Below, piece after piece: positions 1 through 7,094 of a stretch of 16,063 nucleotides of DNA (positions within the stretch are counted from its first letter, which is position 1; each line of letters begins with the position of its first letter). The notes beneath the pieces are model-generated. The model had not been told where the DNA came from. It worked only from the letters and a program-made list of their open reading frames with translations, and searched no databases. Position numbers and translations under genes: made by a program. Source of the DNA: an uncultured Flavobacteriales bacterium (GTDB taxonomy: Bacteria; Bacteroidota; Bacteroidia; Flavobacteriales_E; Vicingaceae). The stretch lies in contig CALALS010000012.1 in NCBI GenBank assembly GCA_937925525.1, forward strand, positions 1 through 16,063, given 5' to 3'.

Positions 1-1
1 T

Positions 2-1255
2 ATGATAAAGACTGCTGTTGTAGCTATTAACTTAGCTAGCTTATTCTTGCTTAATTTATATTTTGGTCAAAATGTTGAGGCTACTTCCGACTTTCCCACT
101 GAAGTAACACCATCAACTGAATACACCGTTTCAGTTAAAATTACCAAAGAAGACATTGATGGCTTTGCAAAAGTAGAGCAGGAATTGCCCGTTGGTTTTG
201 AAAGTGCCGAACCCATAGAAACACAAGGCGCTACTTTTACTTTTAAAGACCAAAAAGTAAAGTTTATCTGGATGGCATTGCCTCCGACTAGTGAAATTAC
301 GGTAAAATATAAAGTAAAAACTTCGGCTAATATATCAGGAAACTATAATGTTACGGGTAGATTTTCATACATCCACAACAACGAAAGAACCAATTTAGAT
401 ATACCCGAAACTAACGGAAAAGTAAAAGAGGAAATAGTAGAAAACAATACAACCACTACTACAGAACCTGAAAAAACAGAAGAGCCTGAAACAAAGACAC
501 CAAGCTTCACAGCTGAAAGAAATATTAAGAAAATAGAGGGAAAACAATATGAAGTATCAATTGCTATAAATGCTGAAAATGTTGGCAACTTTGCAAAAAT
601 GGAGGAAGTTATTCCGGAAGGCTTTACAGCTTCTGAGTTAAATTCAAACGGAGGGATGTTTTCATTTTTAGACGGTAAAGTAAAAATTACCTGGATGAGT
701 TTTGTTATAGGCAACTCTAAAGTTTCATATCGGTTAACTGCAAATGAAAATACTTATGGAACTTTTTCGGTTAGCGGTAAAGTTAATTACATCGCAAATA
801 AAGAAAATGCTACGTATATTATTAACCCTACATCTATCACAATAGAAAAACCAAAAGAAGAAATAGTTGAAAATACTACACCTAGTAATAACGAAAATAC
901 AACAACATCAGACAACAACAATAACTCAGGGGATAACAATAAAGTAACTAATACACCTAACCCTGAAACAGGTATTTCATACAAAGTGCAAGTGGCTGCC
1001 ATTAAATCAACTTTTGAAGTAAGTAAGTTTAAAACTTACTATAACCTATATGATAAAGTAGATATGGAGCTTCACGAAGGCTGGACCAAATACACTGTTG
1101 GTAAATTCCCTACTTACAAAAGCGCCAGAGATAAAAGAAATGCCGTTTGGTCAGGTACAAAAATAAAAGATGCTTTTGTTACCGCCTACAATCAAGGCAC
1201 CAGAATTACGGTGCAAGAGGCTTTAATGATTTCAAAACAACAGTGGGTTAAGTAA
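2..1255 (+). CDS. Secreted protein with duplicated beta-rich module and C-terminal SPOR-like unit
   Basis: This is a 417-aa protein with an apparent signal peptide (K3, hydrophobic residues 5-19, likely cleavage after FGQ at 21-23), so it probably acts in the periplasm or on the cell surface. It contains two copies of one beta-rich module, at roughly 40-125 and 180-265. Both share a GFAK/NFAK-type segment, an E-x-P-x-GF turn and a (T/S)F-x-D-x-KVK-x-x-WM core (79-91 and 220-232). They are joined by Thr/Glu/Pro-rich linkers (about 140-168), and an Asn/Thr-rich linker (about 285-322) leads to the last unit. Residues 327-397 start YKVQVAAI and end DAFVTAYNQG, and resemble a divergent SPOR unit of the type that binds peptidoglycan glycans in known families. 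The next gene carries three related units, 49 bp downstream, which suggests a shared envelope role. The ATG lies one base from the window edge, so an upstream start cannot be excluded, although the signal peptide fits this one. The exact function is unknown. Confidence 0.85.
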   Translation: MIKTAVVAINLASLFLLNLYFGQNVEATSDFPTEVTPSTEYTVSVKITKEDIDGFAKVEQELPVGFESAEPIETQGATFTFKDQKVKFIWMALPPTSEITVKYKVKTSANISGNYNVTGRFSYIHNNERTNLDIPETNGKVKEEIVENNTTTTTEPEKTEEPETKTPSFTAERNIKKIEGKQYEVSIAINAENVGNFAKMEEVIPEGFTASELNSNGGMFSFLDGKVKITWMSFVIGNSKVSYRLTANENTYGTFSVSGKVNYIANKENATYIINPTSITIEKPKEEIVENTTPSNNENTTTSDNNNNSGDNNKVTNTPNPETGISYKVQVAAIKSTFEVSKFKTYYNLYDKVDMELHEGWTKYTVGKFPTYKSARDKRNAVWSGTKIKDAFVTAYNQGTRITVQEALMISKQQWVK

Positions 1256-1268
1256 TATTTTAGCATAT

Positions 1269-1301
1269 TTGTATCTTAATCTTTAAAATGTCGTATATTT
1301 A
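1269..1301 (+). promoter_or_regulatory. Candidate promoter for the barrel gene, 3 nt from its GTG start
   Basis: A TTG at 1269-1271 and TATATTTA at 1294-1301 are separated by 22 nt. They resemble the Bacteroidota -33 TTG and -7 TAnnTTTG boxes, with one mismatch in the last base of the -7 box. The GTG start follows after only 3 nt. A second imperfect -7 box, CATATTTG at 1264-1271, would give a conventional leader instead. The call rests on pattern matching alone. Confidence 0.3.
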
Positions 1302-1304
1302 GTC

Positions 1305-3392
1305 GTGTTTTTAAGAGGTTTGAACATCTTAACATTAGTAACTGCATTTACTTTATGCAGTGTTTTTGCCTATGCGCAATCAGACAATACCTCTTTAGAT
1401 TCCATTCCGAAGGAACAACTAAAAGGACCATCTAAGCCATCTATATCATTAGGAATAGGTATGTTGGCGTTCAGAGGAGATATTAGAGACTATGGCTATG
1501 GCAACCCATTAGTAAGTAGGATTGGCTATGACTTAATGGCCACACAACGATTAAACGATTTTTTCTTTTTTAAGTTTAGAGTAATGCACGGTAAAGTTGG
1601 TATTAGTGAATCAACCGTAAACCGTAACTTAAATTTTGAATCAAAACTGACTACCGGAGAGTTGGGCTTGTTGTACAACTTTGATCATTTATTACCTAAG
1701 CAAAGAAGTGTTAGCCCTTACTTGTCTGTTGGGGTTGCTGCAATTGAGTTTCATTCTAAAACAGACTTGGTAGATGCTTATGGAAACACTTATTATTATT
1801 GGTCAGACGGTTCTATTATGAATATGGATGAAAACGACCCTGATGCTGCTAATGCCAAAAGAATTCAAAGAGATTATGTTTACGAAACAGATTTAAGAGA
1901 ACAAGATTTTGACGGTAAAGGCAAATACCCTGAAAGAACTTGGGGATTCCCGGTTACGGGAGGGATTACTTTTCACTTGAATAAGCGAATGGACTTTAAT
2001 GTAACTACCACATATACTTATACATTGACGGATTTAATAGATAATGTTAGCTCAGAAAGCACAGGAGAGTGGGTAAGTGGTGTGCCCGGAAATAAAAAGA
2101 ATGATGCTTATTGGTTTAATTCCGTATCACTTTCTTATGATTTTACCAGAGAATCTAAATCCTCAATTCCTGACGGAGAAGATGAATTCTTTGACTTATT
2201 GGCTTATGACCAAGACGATTATGATGGAGACGGTGTTATAGATTGGTTTGATAAATGTCCTCAAACACCACCCGGAGTTGAGGTAGATGAAAACGGCTGT
2301 CCGTTAGATGAGGATAAAGACTTAGTAGCCAATTACAAAGATGATGAGTTGGGAACACCAGCCGGAGTTCCGGTAACTCCAAAGGGTGTTGAGCTAACCG
2401 ATGAAATGATACTACAACAGTATCTACAATACTTAGACAGTGCAGCACAATATCAAATGGCTGAAAATACCGAAAGAATTGAGCGTAAATTCAACATTAG
2501 TGAACAATTTAAGGCAAAGAATGCTGTTCGGTTTGTGGTTAAAGTTGGAGGAGAAAACGGTTTGACACCGGAGGAAATGGAGAAATTATTGTCAATTCCT
2601 GATGTTTCTATTTCTACACAAGACGGTAAAAATTATGTAACGGTTGGAGATTACAATAACGTACCTGATGCCGTTAAGCGCAAAATTGAGTTAACTAAAC
2701 AAGGTATTAATGAAACAGAGGTTGTGAAGAAAGATAATGAAGGTAATTTAACTTCATTGGGCGATGAAACCAATAATATGATGGTAGATGCCGGCTCAAC
2801 AAGCTCTTCAAATGAAGATGCTCAAAAAGTAATTTACAGAGTTCAAATAGGTGCGTTTTCATCTAAGCGACCTAAGGGAACCTTTAAGGGACAAGATGTG
2901 CTTGAGTTCTATACCAATGATAATTTGTATAAATATGTTACCGGTTCTTCAAATACTTATCAGGAAGCCGCAGCAAATAGAGATAAGTTAAGAGCAATGG
3001 GTTATGAAGGGGCTTTCGTTGTGGCATATAAGTCTGGTTCTAGAGCAAACTTATCTGAGTTGGGAGTTACCAGTAATGTTAAGAATGAAGTTGTAAATGA
3101 GAATGTAGAAAATCTGAATCCTGATTTAATTGACTTTAAAGTGCAGGTGGGGATATATAAAAATCAATTACCTACCGAAGTGCTGGAGATGTTCCTGTCA
3201 TTAGAAGATATTAGTCAAACGACATTAGAAAGTGGGGCTACCAGATATACTTCAGGTGAGTTTAAGAGCTATGCTGAAGCTGAAAAATATAAAAACTCTC
3301 TAGTTGAAAGAGGCTTGACAAACGCCTTTATTATTTCTTCTTACGAAGGTCAATTAATTTCTGTTGACAAGGCTAAAAAACTAAAACCATAA
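1305..3392 (+). CDS. Outer-membrane beta-barrel with TSP3-like repeats and three SPOR-like units
   Basis: This 695-aa protein has a signal peptide (R4, hydrophobic 7-23, likely cleaved after YAQ at 23-25). Residues 45-282 alternate beta strands typical of an outer-membrane barrel, with a GIGMLAFRGDI first strand and a last strand ending in SYDF. Residues 302-350 are Asp-rich and hold TSP3-like calcium-binding motifs (YDGDGVIDWFDKCP, ENGCPLDEDKD). This is the arrangement seen between the barrel and the OmpA domain of OmpA-like proteins, but no OmpA C-terminal domain follows. Instead there are three divergent SPOR-like units starting near 409 (RFVVKVGG), 511 (YRVQIGAF) and 611 (FKVQVGIY). The inferred role is attachment of the outer membrane to peptidoglycan. 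The GTG start is chosen because it keeps the whole signal peptide with its Arg; the next in-frame candidate, TTG at 1320, would remove that charge, and TAA lies in frame at 1284. No close characterised homologue is recognised. Confidence 0.85.
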   Translation: MFLRGLNILTLVTAFTLCSVFAYAQSDNTSLDSIPKEQLKGPSKPSISLGIGMLAFRGDIRDYGYGNPLVSRIGYDLMATQRLNDFFFFKFRVMHGKVGISESTVNRNLNFESKLTTGELGLLYNFDHLLPKQRSVSPYLSVGVAAIEFHSKTDLVDAYGNTYYYWSDGSIMNMDENDPDAANAKRIQRDYVYETDLREQDFDGKGKYPERTWGFPVTGGITFHLNKRMDFNVTTTYTYTLTDLIDNVSSESTGEWVSGVPGNKKNDAYWFNSVSLSYDFTRESKSSIPDGEDEFFDLLAYDQDDYDGDGVIDWFDKCPQTPPGVEVDENGCPLDEDKDLVANYKDDELGTPAGVPVTPKGVELTDEMILQQYLQYLDSAAQYQMAENTERIERKFNISEQFKAKNAVRFVVKVGGENGLTPEEMEKLLSIPDVSISTQDGKNYVTVGDYNNVPDAVKRKIELTKQGINETEVVKKDNEGNLTSLGDETNNMMVDAGSTSSSNEDAQKVIYRVQIGAFSSKRPKGTFKGQDVLEFYTNDNLYKYVTGSSNTYQEAAANRDKLRAMGYEGAFVVAYKSGSRANLSELGVTSNVKNEVVNENVENLNPDLIDFKVQVGIYKNQLPTEVLEMFLSLEDISQTTLESGATRYTSGEFKSYAEAEKYKNSLVERGLTNAFIISSYEGQLISVDKAKKLKP

Positions 3393-3399
3393 TTTAGGT

Positions 3400-4515
3400 T
3401 TGTTAAGTTTTTGGGAAAAACAATCATTTACACATTACGATATCATTATAATCGGTAGTGGAATAGTTGGTTTGTCAACTGCTGCGTCAATTCTTGAGAA
3501 GAATCCAAATACTAAAATTCTTATTCTTGAAAGAGGTGTTTTTCCTACCGGAGCAAGCACTAAAAATGCAGGATTCGCCTGTTTTGGCAGTTTATCTGAA
3601 ATAGTATCTGATTTAAAAAAATCTTCTGAGGAGGAAGTAGTCAATTTAGTGGAAAGACGTTGGAAAGGCTTACAATTACTTAGAAAAAGATTGGGTGAAG
3701 AAAAAATTGGCTATCTCAATTATGGTGGTTATGAATTGATGTTTGAAGAAAATTTACACCTGTTAGACAAAATAGATGAGGTAAACAAACTGTTAAAGCC
3801 AATTTTTCAAGATGATGTATATAAAGTCAATGATGAAAAGATAAATCAATTTGGCTTTAATGCTGATAAAGTAAAGAGTATTGTATTTAACAAATTTGAA
3901 GCGCAAATTGATACCGGAAAAATGATGAGTAACTTATTACATTATGTTACTTCATTAGGCGCTTCTCTGCTTACCGGTGCTGAGGTGAAAGAAGTTGATA
4001 AACACTCATCTAAAGTAATTTTGGTTAATGGAATAGAATTATTTGCAGATAAAATAGTATTGTGTACAAATGCCTTTTCAAAGCAATTTTTGTCAGACGA
4101 ATACATTGAACCCGGCAGAGGACAAGTATTAGTTACAAAACCTATAAAAAGCCTTAAATTCAAAGGTGTTTTTCACTTTGATGAAGGCTTCTATTATTTT
4201 AGAAACTTTGATGACAGAGTTATTTTTGGAGGAGGAAGAAATTTAGATTTACACAATGAAGCAACTACTGATTTTGGAAATACATCTTTGATATTAGATG
4301 ATTTGAATGAAAAAATGCGTACAATAATACTTCCAAACCAAGAGTTTGAAATTGACCAAACCTGGAGTGGGATTATGGCTTTTGGTGAAACCAAAAAACC
4401 AATTCTTAAGAAAATTGGTGAAAATATTTATGCGGGAATTAGGCTGGGCGGAATGGGCGTAGCCTTAGGTAGTTTGTTAGGAGAAGAATTAAGTGAAATG
4501 ATAAAGAATAATTAA
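3400..4515 (+). CDS. FAD-dependent oxidoreductase, DAO family
   Basis: This 371-aa flavoenzyme has an N-terminal Rossmann dinucleotide motif (GSGIVG, residues 19-24) followed by an acidic residue closing the second strand (E44 in LILERG), which normally binds the FAD ribose. STKNAGFACFG (53-63) and a C-terminal GIRLGGMG segment (346-353) fit the D-amino-acid oxidase/glycine oxidase fold (DAO family), whose members oxidise amines or amino acids with FAD. The substrate cannot be read from the sequence. The TTG start is preferred: residues 2-13 (LSFWEKQSFTHY) lead directly into the first FAD strand, there is no ATG before the FAD motif, and the preceding gene ends only 7 bp upstream. The stop is followed immediately by the ATG of the thioesterase, so the two are probably translated from one message. 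It has no signal peptide and is probably cytoplasmic. Confidence 0.85.
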   Translation: MLSFWEKQSFTHYDIIIIGSGIVGLSTAASILEKNPNTKILILERGVFPTGASTKNAGFACFGSLSEIVSDLKKSSEEEVVNLVERRWKGLQLLRKRLGEEKIGYLNYGGYELMFEENLHLLDKIDEVNKLLKPIFQDDVYKVNDEKINQFGFNADKVKSIVFNKFEAQIDTGKMMSNLLHYVTSLGASLLTGAEVKEVDKHSSKVILVNGIELFADKIVLCTNAFSKQFLSDEYIEPGRGQVLVTKPIKSLKFKGVFHFDEGFYYFRNFDDRVIFGGGRNLDLHNEATTDFGNTSLILDDLNEKMRTIILPNQEFEIDQTWSGIMAFGETKKPILKKIGENIYAGIRLGGMGVALGSLLGEELSEMIKNN

Positions 4516-4938
4516 ATGGCAACAACAGAGATAGCAACAGCAGTAGTAAATAAAATGTATGAAAACGATTTGTTTTCGCAATGGCTGGGAATAGAAAGAG
4601 TAATTGTGGAGCCAGGGAGGTGTGTGTTAAGAATGTTGGTTAAAAAAGAAATGACTAATGGTTTTGGTATTGCGCATGGCGGAATTACTTATTCCTTAGC
4701 CGACAGCGCATTAGCTTTTGCATCCAATTCACATGGTAAGAAAAGTGTATCGGTGGAAACATCTATTTCTCATATCAAACCTTTAAAAGCAGGAGATTTA
4801 ATTATTGCCGAAGCAGAGGAAATAAGTGTTACCAATAAAATAGGTATTTACCATATTAAAATTAAAAATCAGAATACAGAATTGGTAGCAAGTTTTAAAG
4901 GTACTGTTTACCGAACTTCTAAAGATTGGGAGTTATAG
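4516..4938 (+). CDS. paaI: PaaI-type hotdog thioesterase
   Basis: This 140-aa protein is the usual length for PaaI and aligns along its whole length with my recollection of the E. coli protein: MYEND near the start (14-18), N48-G then AHGG (53-56), LADSALAFASNS (61-72) and a closing strand with SFKGTVYRTS. The HGG loop and D63 on the central helix are the family's catalytic features. PaaI enzymes hydrolyse acyl-CoA thioesters, in E. coli ring-hydroxylated phenylacetyl-CoAs. No other phenylacetate genes are present here, so a general acyl-CoA housekeeping role is as likely, and the symbol denotes the family only. The ATG abuts the stop of the flavoenzyme gene, which suggests translational coupling. 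The 3' end overlaps the convergent prmC by 6 bp. It is probably cytoplasmic. Confidence 0.88.
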   Translation: MATTEIATAVVNKMYENDLFSQWLGIERVIVEPGRCVLRMLVKKEMTNGFGIAHGGITYSLADSALAFASNSHGKKSVSVETSISHIKPLKAGDLIIAEAEEISVTNKIGIYHIKIKNQNTELVASFKGTVYRTSKDWEL

Positions 4939-5784
4939 GTCACACCTTACAATTCTATCTTTTCCCTGTAAGTCTTTTATAATAGATATGTTTTGGTAGT
5001 TGTGTTTTTCAAATATAGCTACAGTTTCTTTTCCCAGATTTTCGTTTATCTCAACAAATACTTTACCACCAGTGGTTAAAATATCTTTACCTATTTCCGC
5101 TATTCTTTTATAAAAAACCAATGAATCATCTGTTGGAGTGAACAAAGCTAAATGAGGTTCATAATCCAACACATTTCTTTTCATATTTTTTTCCTCTTCT
5201 GGGTTTATGTATGGCGGATTACTTGCAATTACATCTACCTTACTAGCAAGAGGCGTAAATATATCGTGATGAATAAAGTTAATCTCAACACTATTTAGTT
5301 CAGCATTTTGCTGAGCTAACTTCAGAGCTTCTTCAGATATATCTGTTGCGTAAACTTTAGAATTAGGAAGATGTTTTTTTAGTGTTATGGGAATGCACCC
5401 ACTACCGGTACCAATATCAACAATACTTACATTTTTTGATTTACTTTCTCTGATAATTAAATCTACCAGTTCTTCTGTTTCCGGTCTGGGGATTAATACG
5501 TTTTCATTTATTTTAAAACGTAAACCATAAAATTCCCATTCACCCAATATTTGAGCCAATGGTTTTTCTTTAGCTAATTCTTTGTGCAGATTTACAAACT
5601 TTAAAATATCCGATTCTGAAATTTTTTGATTTGGATTGCTTATGTAATCTGCCCTATTTATTTTAAAGTAATGATGTAGCGCAATAAAAAAAATATTCTC
5701 TAGCTCTCTTTTTTCATAAATAGAACTGAGTTTATCAAAAAAATAATTTCTTAGAGAAAATAGGGTGTTGTCTTTTAGATTCAA
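4933..5784 (-). CDS. prmC: Peptide chain release factor N5-glutamine methyltransferase
   Basis: This 283-aa protein methylates the glutamine of the GGQ motif in release factors RF1/RF2 using S-adenosylmethionine. It has the family layout: an N-terminal helical domain (about 1-85), PLAQILGEWEFYG (75-87), IPRPETEELV (98-107), the SAM-binding motif DIGTGSG (123-129), a D-I-S acidic SAM-ribose site near 148, and the catalytic NPPY (189-192). The length is normal. The start is TTG (complement of 5782-5784): an in-frame stop lies two codons upstream and no ATG occurs before the catalytic region, while the N-terminal helices look intact. The gene is divergent from ribD with 63 bp between them, and its last 6 bp overlap the convergent thioesterase gene, so no terminator hairpin separates the two. 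Confidence 0.95.
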   Translation of the reverse strand: MNLKDNTLFSLRNYFFDKLSSIYEKRELENIFFIALHHYFKINRADYISNPNQKISESDILKFVNLHKELAKEKPLAQILGEWEFYGLRFKINENVLIPRPETEELVDLIIRESKSKNVSIVDIGTGSGCIPITLKKHLPNSKVYATDISEEALKLAQQNAELNSVEINFIHHDIFTPLASKVDVIASNPPYINPEEEKNMKRNVLDYEPHLALFTPTDDSLVFYKRIAEIGKDILTTGGKVFVEINENLGKETVAIFEKHNYQNISIIKDLQGKDRIVRCDL

Positions 5785-5788
5785 GCGC

Positions 5789-5820
5789 TAAATTTATGCC
5801 GCTAAGGTAAAAAGATTCAA
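5789..5820 (-). promoter_or_regulatory. Candidate prmC promoter, -7 box 4 nt from the TTG start
   Basis: Read on the minus strand, TTG (complement of 5818-5820) is followed after 21 nt by TAAATTTA (5789-5796), which matches the Bacteroidota -7 TAnnTTTG except for its last base. Only GCGC separates it from the TTG start codon, so the transcript would have almost no leader. TAAATTTA is its own reverse complement, which lowers its specificity. Confidence 0.4.
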
Positions 5821-5843
5821 CTTTCAACTAAAACATATCTTTG
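5816..5843 (+). promoter_or_regulatory. ribD promoter, -7 box 4 nt from the GTG start
   Basis: TATCTTTG at 5836-5843 is a perfect TAnnTTTG -7 box. The best upstream element is TTC at 5816-5818, 17 nt away, a weak -33 that overlaps the proposed prmC -33 on the other strand. The GTG start is at 5848, so transcription would begin at or within a few bases of it. There is no room for an FMN riboswitch between promoter and gene. Confidence 0.55.
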
Positions 5844-5847
5844 CAAA

Positions 5848-6942
5848 GTGAATCCACATGAAAAATATATGTCTCGCTGCCTGGAGCTAGCGGAAAAAGG
5901 CTTAGGTAAAGTTTCTCCCAACCCTTTAGTAGGTGCTGTAATTGTTTATCAAGATAAAATAATTGGCGAAGGCTTTCATGCAGTTTATGGTGGTGCACAT
6001 GCCGAAGTAAATGCGGTAAATAGCGTCATTGATAAAAGTTTATTAAAAGAGGCTACATTATATGTAAATCTTGAACCTTGCTGCCATCATGGAAAAACTC
6101 CTCCATGTACCAGTTTAATTCTAGAACATCAGATTAAAAAAGTAGTTGTTGGCTCCAGAGATCCAAATGAATTGGTTAGTGGAAAAGGTATACAATTACT
6201 AAAAGAGAATGGTGTAGAGATTATCGAAGGAGTGTTAAAAGAGAAGTGTGATTTTTTAAATAGGCGGTTTTTTACTTTTCATCAAAAGAAAAGACCTTAT
6301 ATTATATTAAAGTGGGCAGAGTCGGCTGATGGTTTTATGGATATAGATAGAAGCAATGGAGAAGTGGGGCAGTATCAACTATCAGGAAAAGAATCAAAAC
6401 GATTCGTTCATCAGCTAAGAGCAAACGAAGATGCAATTTTAGTTGGAGTTAATGCTGTTATGAATGATAACCCAAGTTTAACGGTTAGAGAAGTAAGTGG
6501 TAAAAACCCTATAAGAATAGTAATTGATAAAGATTTAAAAACTCCTAAAGAATCTAAACTACTAAGAGATGGTAATAAAACTATTTTCTTTACTACTAAG
6601 GAGTTAAATAATTTACCTACTTCCGTAAGCATAATTCAGATTCCTTTTATTAATCCTATTGCTGAAATGCTTAATCATTTATATGAAATGGGAATCTCTT
6701 CTCTTATAGTTGAAGGTGGTCAAAAAACCTTGCAATCGTTTATTGATTGTAATGCTTATGATGAAGTAATTACAATTGTGTCTAAAGATAAATATCTAGT
6801 TAGTGGTAAGTTATCTCCTAAAATACAGAATTTAAGAATCCAAGAGTTGGTTAATATTGATTTAAAAAATATAAATTCATATATTATTGAAAAAGAGGAA
6901 GATATGATATATATTTTATTTAATTGCCATAATATGAGTTAA
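5848..6942 (+). CDS. ribD: Bifunctional riboflavin deaminase/reductase
   Basis: This 364-aa protein carries out two successive riboflavin steps: deamination of 2,5-diamino-6-ribosylamino-pyrimidinone 5'-phosphate and NADPH-dependent reduction of the ribosyl side chain. The N-terminal deaminase has the zinc site HAE (51-53) and PC-x(8)-C (77-87: C78, C87), with E53 as the proton shuttle, and the substrate-loop motif PNPLVGAVIV. The reductase starts near 148 (KRPYIILKWAESADG) and shows LRANEDAILVG, DNPSLTVR and a later VEGGQ motif. The length is typical and both domains look intact. The GTG start is preferred over ATG at 5869 because residues before M8 (HEKYM) match the conserved E-x-Y-M N-terminus of RibD proteins. 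The gene stands apart from other rib genes here and lacks a riboswitch. Confidence 0.95.
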   Translation: MNPHEKYMSRCLELAEKGLGKVSPNPLVGAVIVYQDKIIGEGFHAVYGGAHAEVNAVNSVIDKSLLKEATLYVNLEPCCHHGKTPPCTSLILEHQIKKVVVGSRDPNELVSGKGIQLLKENGVEIIEGVLKEKCDFLNRRFFTFHQKKRPYIILKWAESADGFMDIDRSNGEVGQYQLSGKESKRFVHQLRANEDAILVGVNAVMNDNPSLTVREVSGKNPIRIVIDKDLKTPKESKLLRDGNKTIFFTTKELNNLPTSVSIIQIPFINPIAEMLNHLYEMGISSLIVEGGQKTLQSFIDCNAYDEVITIVSKDKYLVSGKLSPKIQNLRIQELVNIDLKNINSYIIEKEEDMIYILFNCHNMS

Positions 6943-6948
6943 TTATGT

Positions 6949-6987
6949 GTTTATTTTATAAAGAATAAAATTAACTTCATCTTTTTT
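6949..6987 (+). terminator. Possible AT-rich terminator after ribD
   Basis: Bases 6949-6959 and 6965-6975 form an 11-bp stem with one T-T mismatch around a 5-nt loop (AAAGA). A run of six T follows at 6982-6987, six bases past the stem. The stem has only one G-C pair, so its stability is low, but its place just after the ribD stop suits a terminator. The rest of the 152-bp gap holds the promoter of the next gene. Confidence 0.35.
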
Positions 6988-7039
6988 AGCGTTTTATACC
7001 ACTATTCATCATTTTTTTTGAACAAATTACCATCATGAT

Positions 7040-7070
7040 TTGTTTAGTAAAAATAACCTGGGTACTTTTG
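7040..7070 (+). promoter_or_regulatory. Promoter of the secreted beta-helix protein
   Basis: TTG at 7040-7042 and TACTTTTG at 7063-7070 are 20 nt apart and match both Bacteroidota promoter boxes with the expected spacing. The ATG is 24 nt past the -7 box. A small dyad (GGTAC at 7061-7065, TTTT, then GTACT at 7070-7074) spans the -7 box. It could be an operator or chance. Confidence 0.65.
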
Positions 7071-7094
7071 TACTCGAATTAAAATCCAATAATT

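Noticed and set aside
343..1002. Minus-strand open frames opposite the first gene
   Set aside because: They mirror the Thr/Asn/Glu-rich linkers of the real gene and show no protein-like features or promoter.
1288..1302. Four-codon upstream ORF (ATG to TAG) before the barrel gene
   Set aside because: Too short to judge, out of frame, and likely chance in AT-rich sequence.
4516..4938. Part of a phenylacetate degradation cluster
   Set aside because: No paaABCDE, paaK or related genes occur in the window, so the PaaI family name alone does not support that pathway.
5785..5847. FMN riboswitch upstream of ribD
   Set aside because: The -7 box is 4 nt from the start codon and the whole gap is 63 bp, too short for the aptamer; no conserved RFN element sequence is seen.
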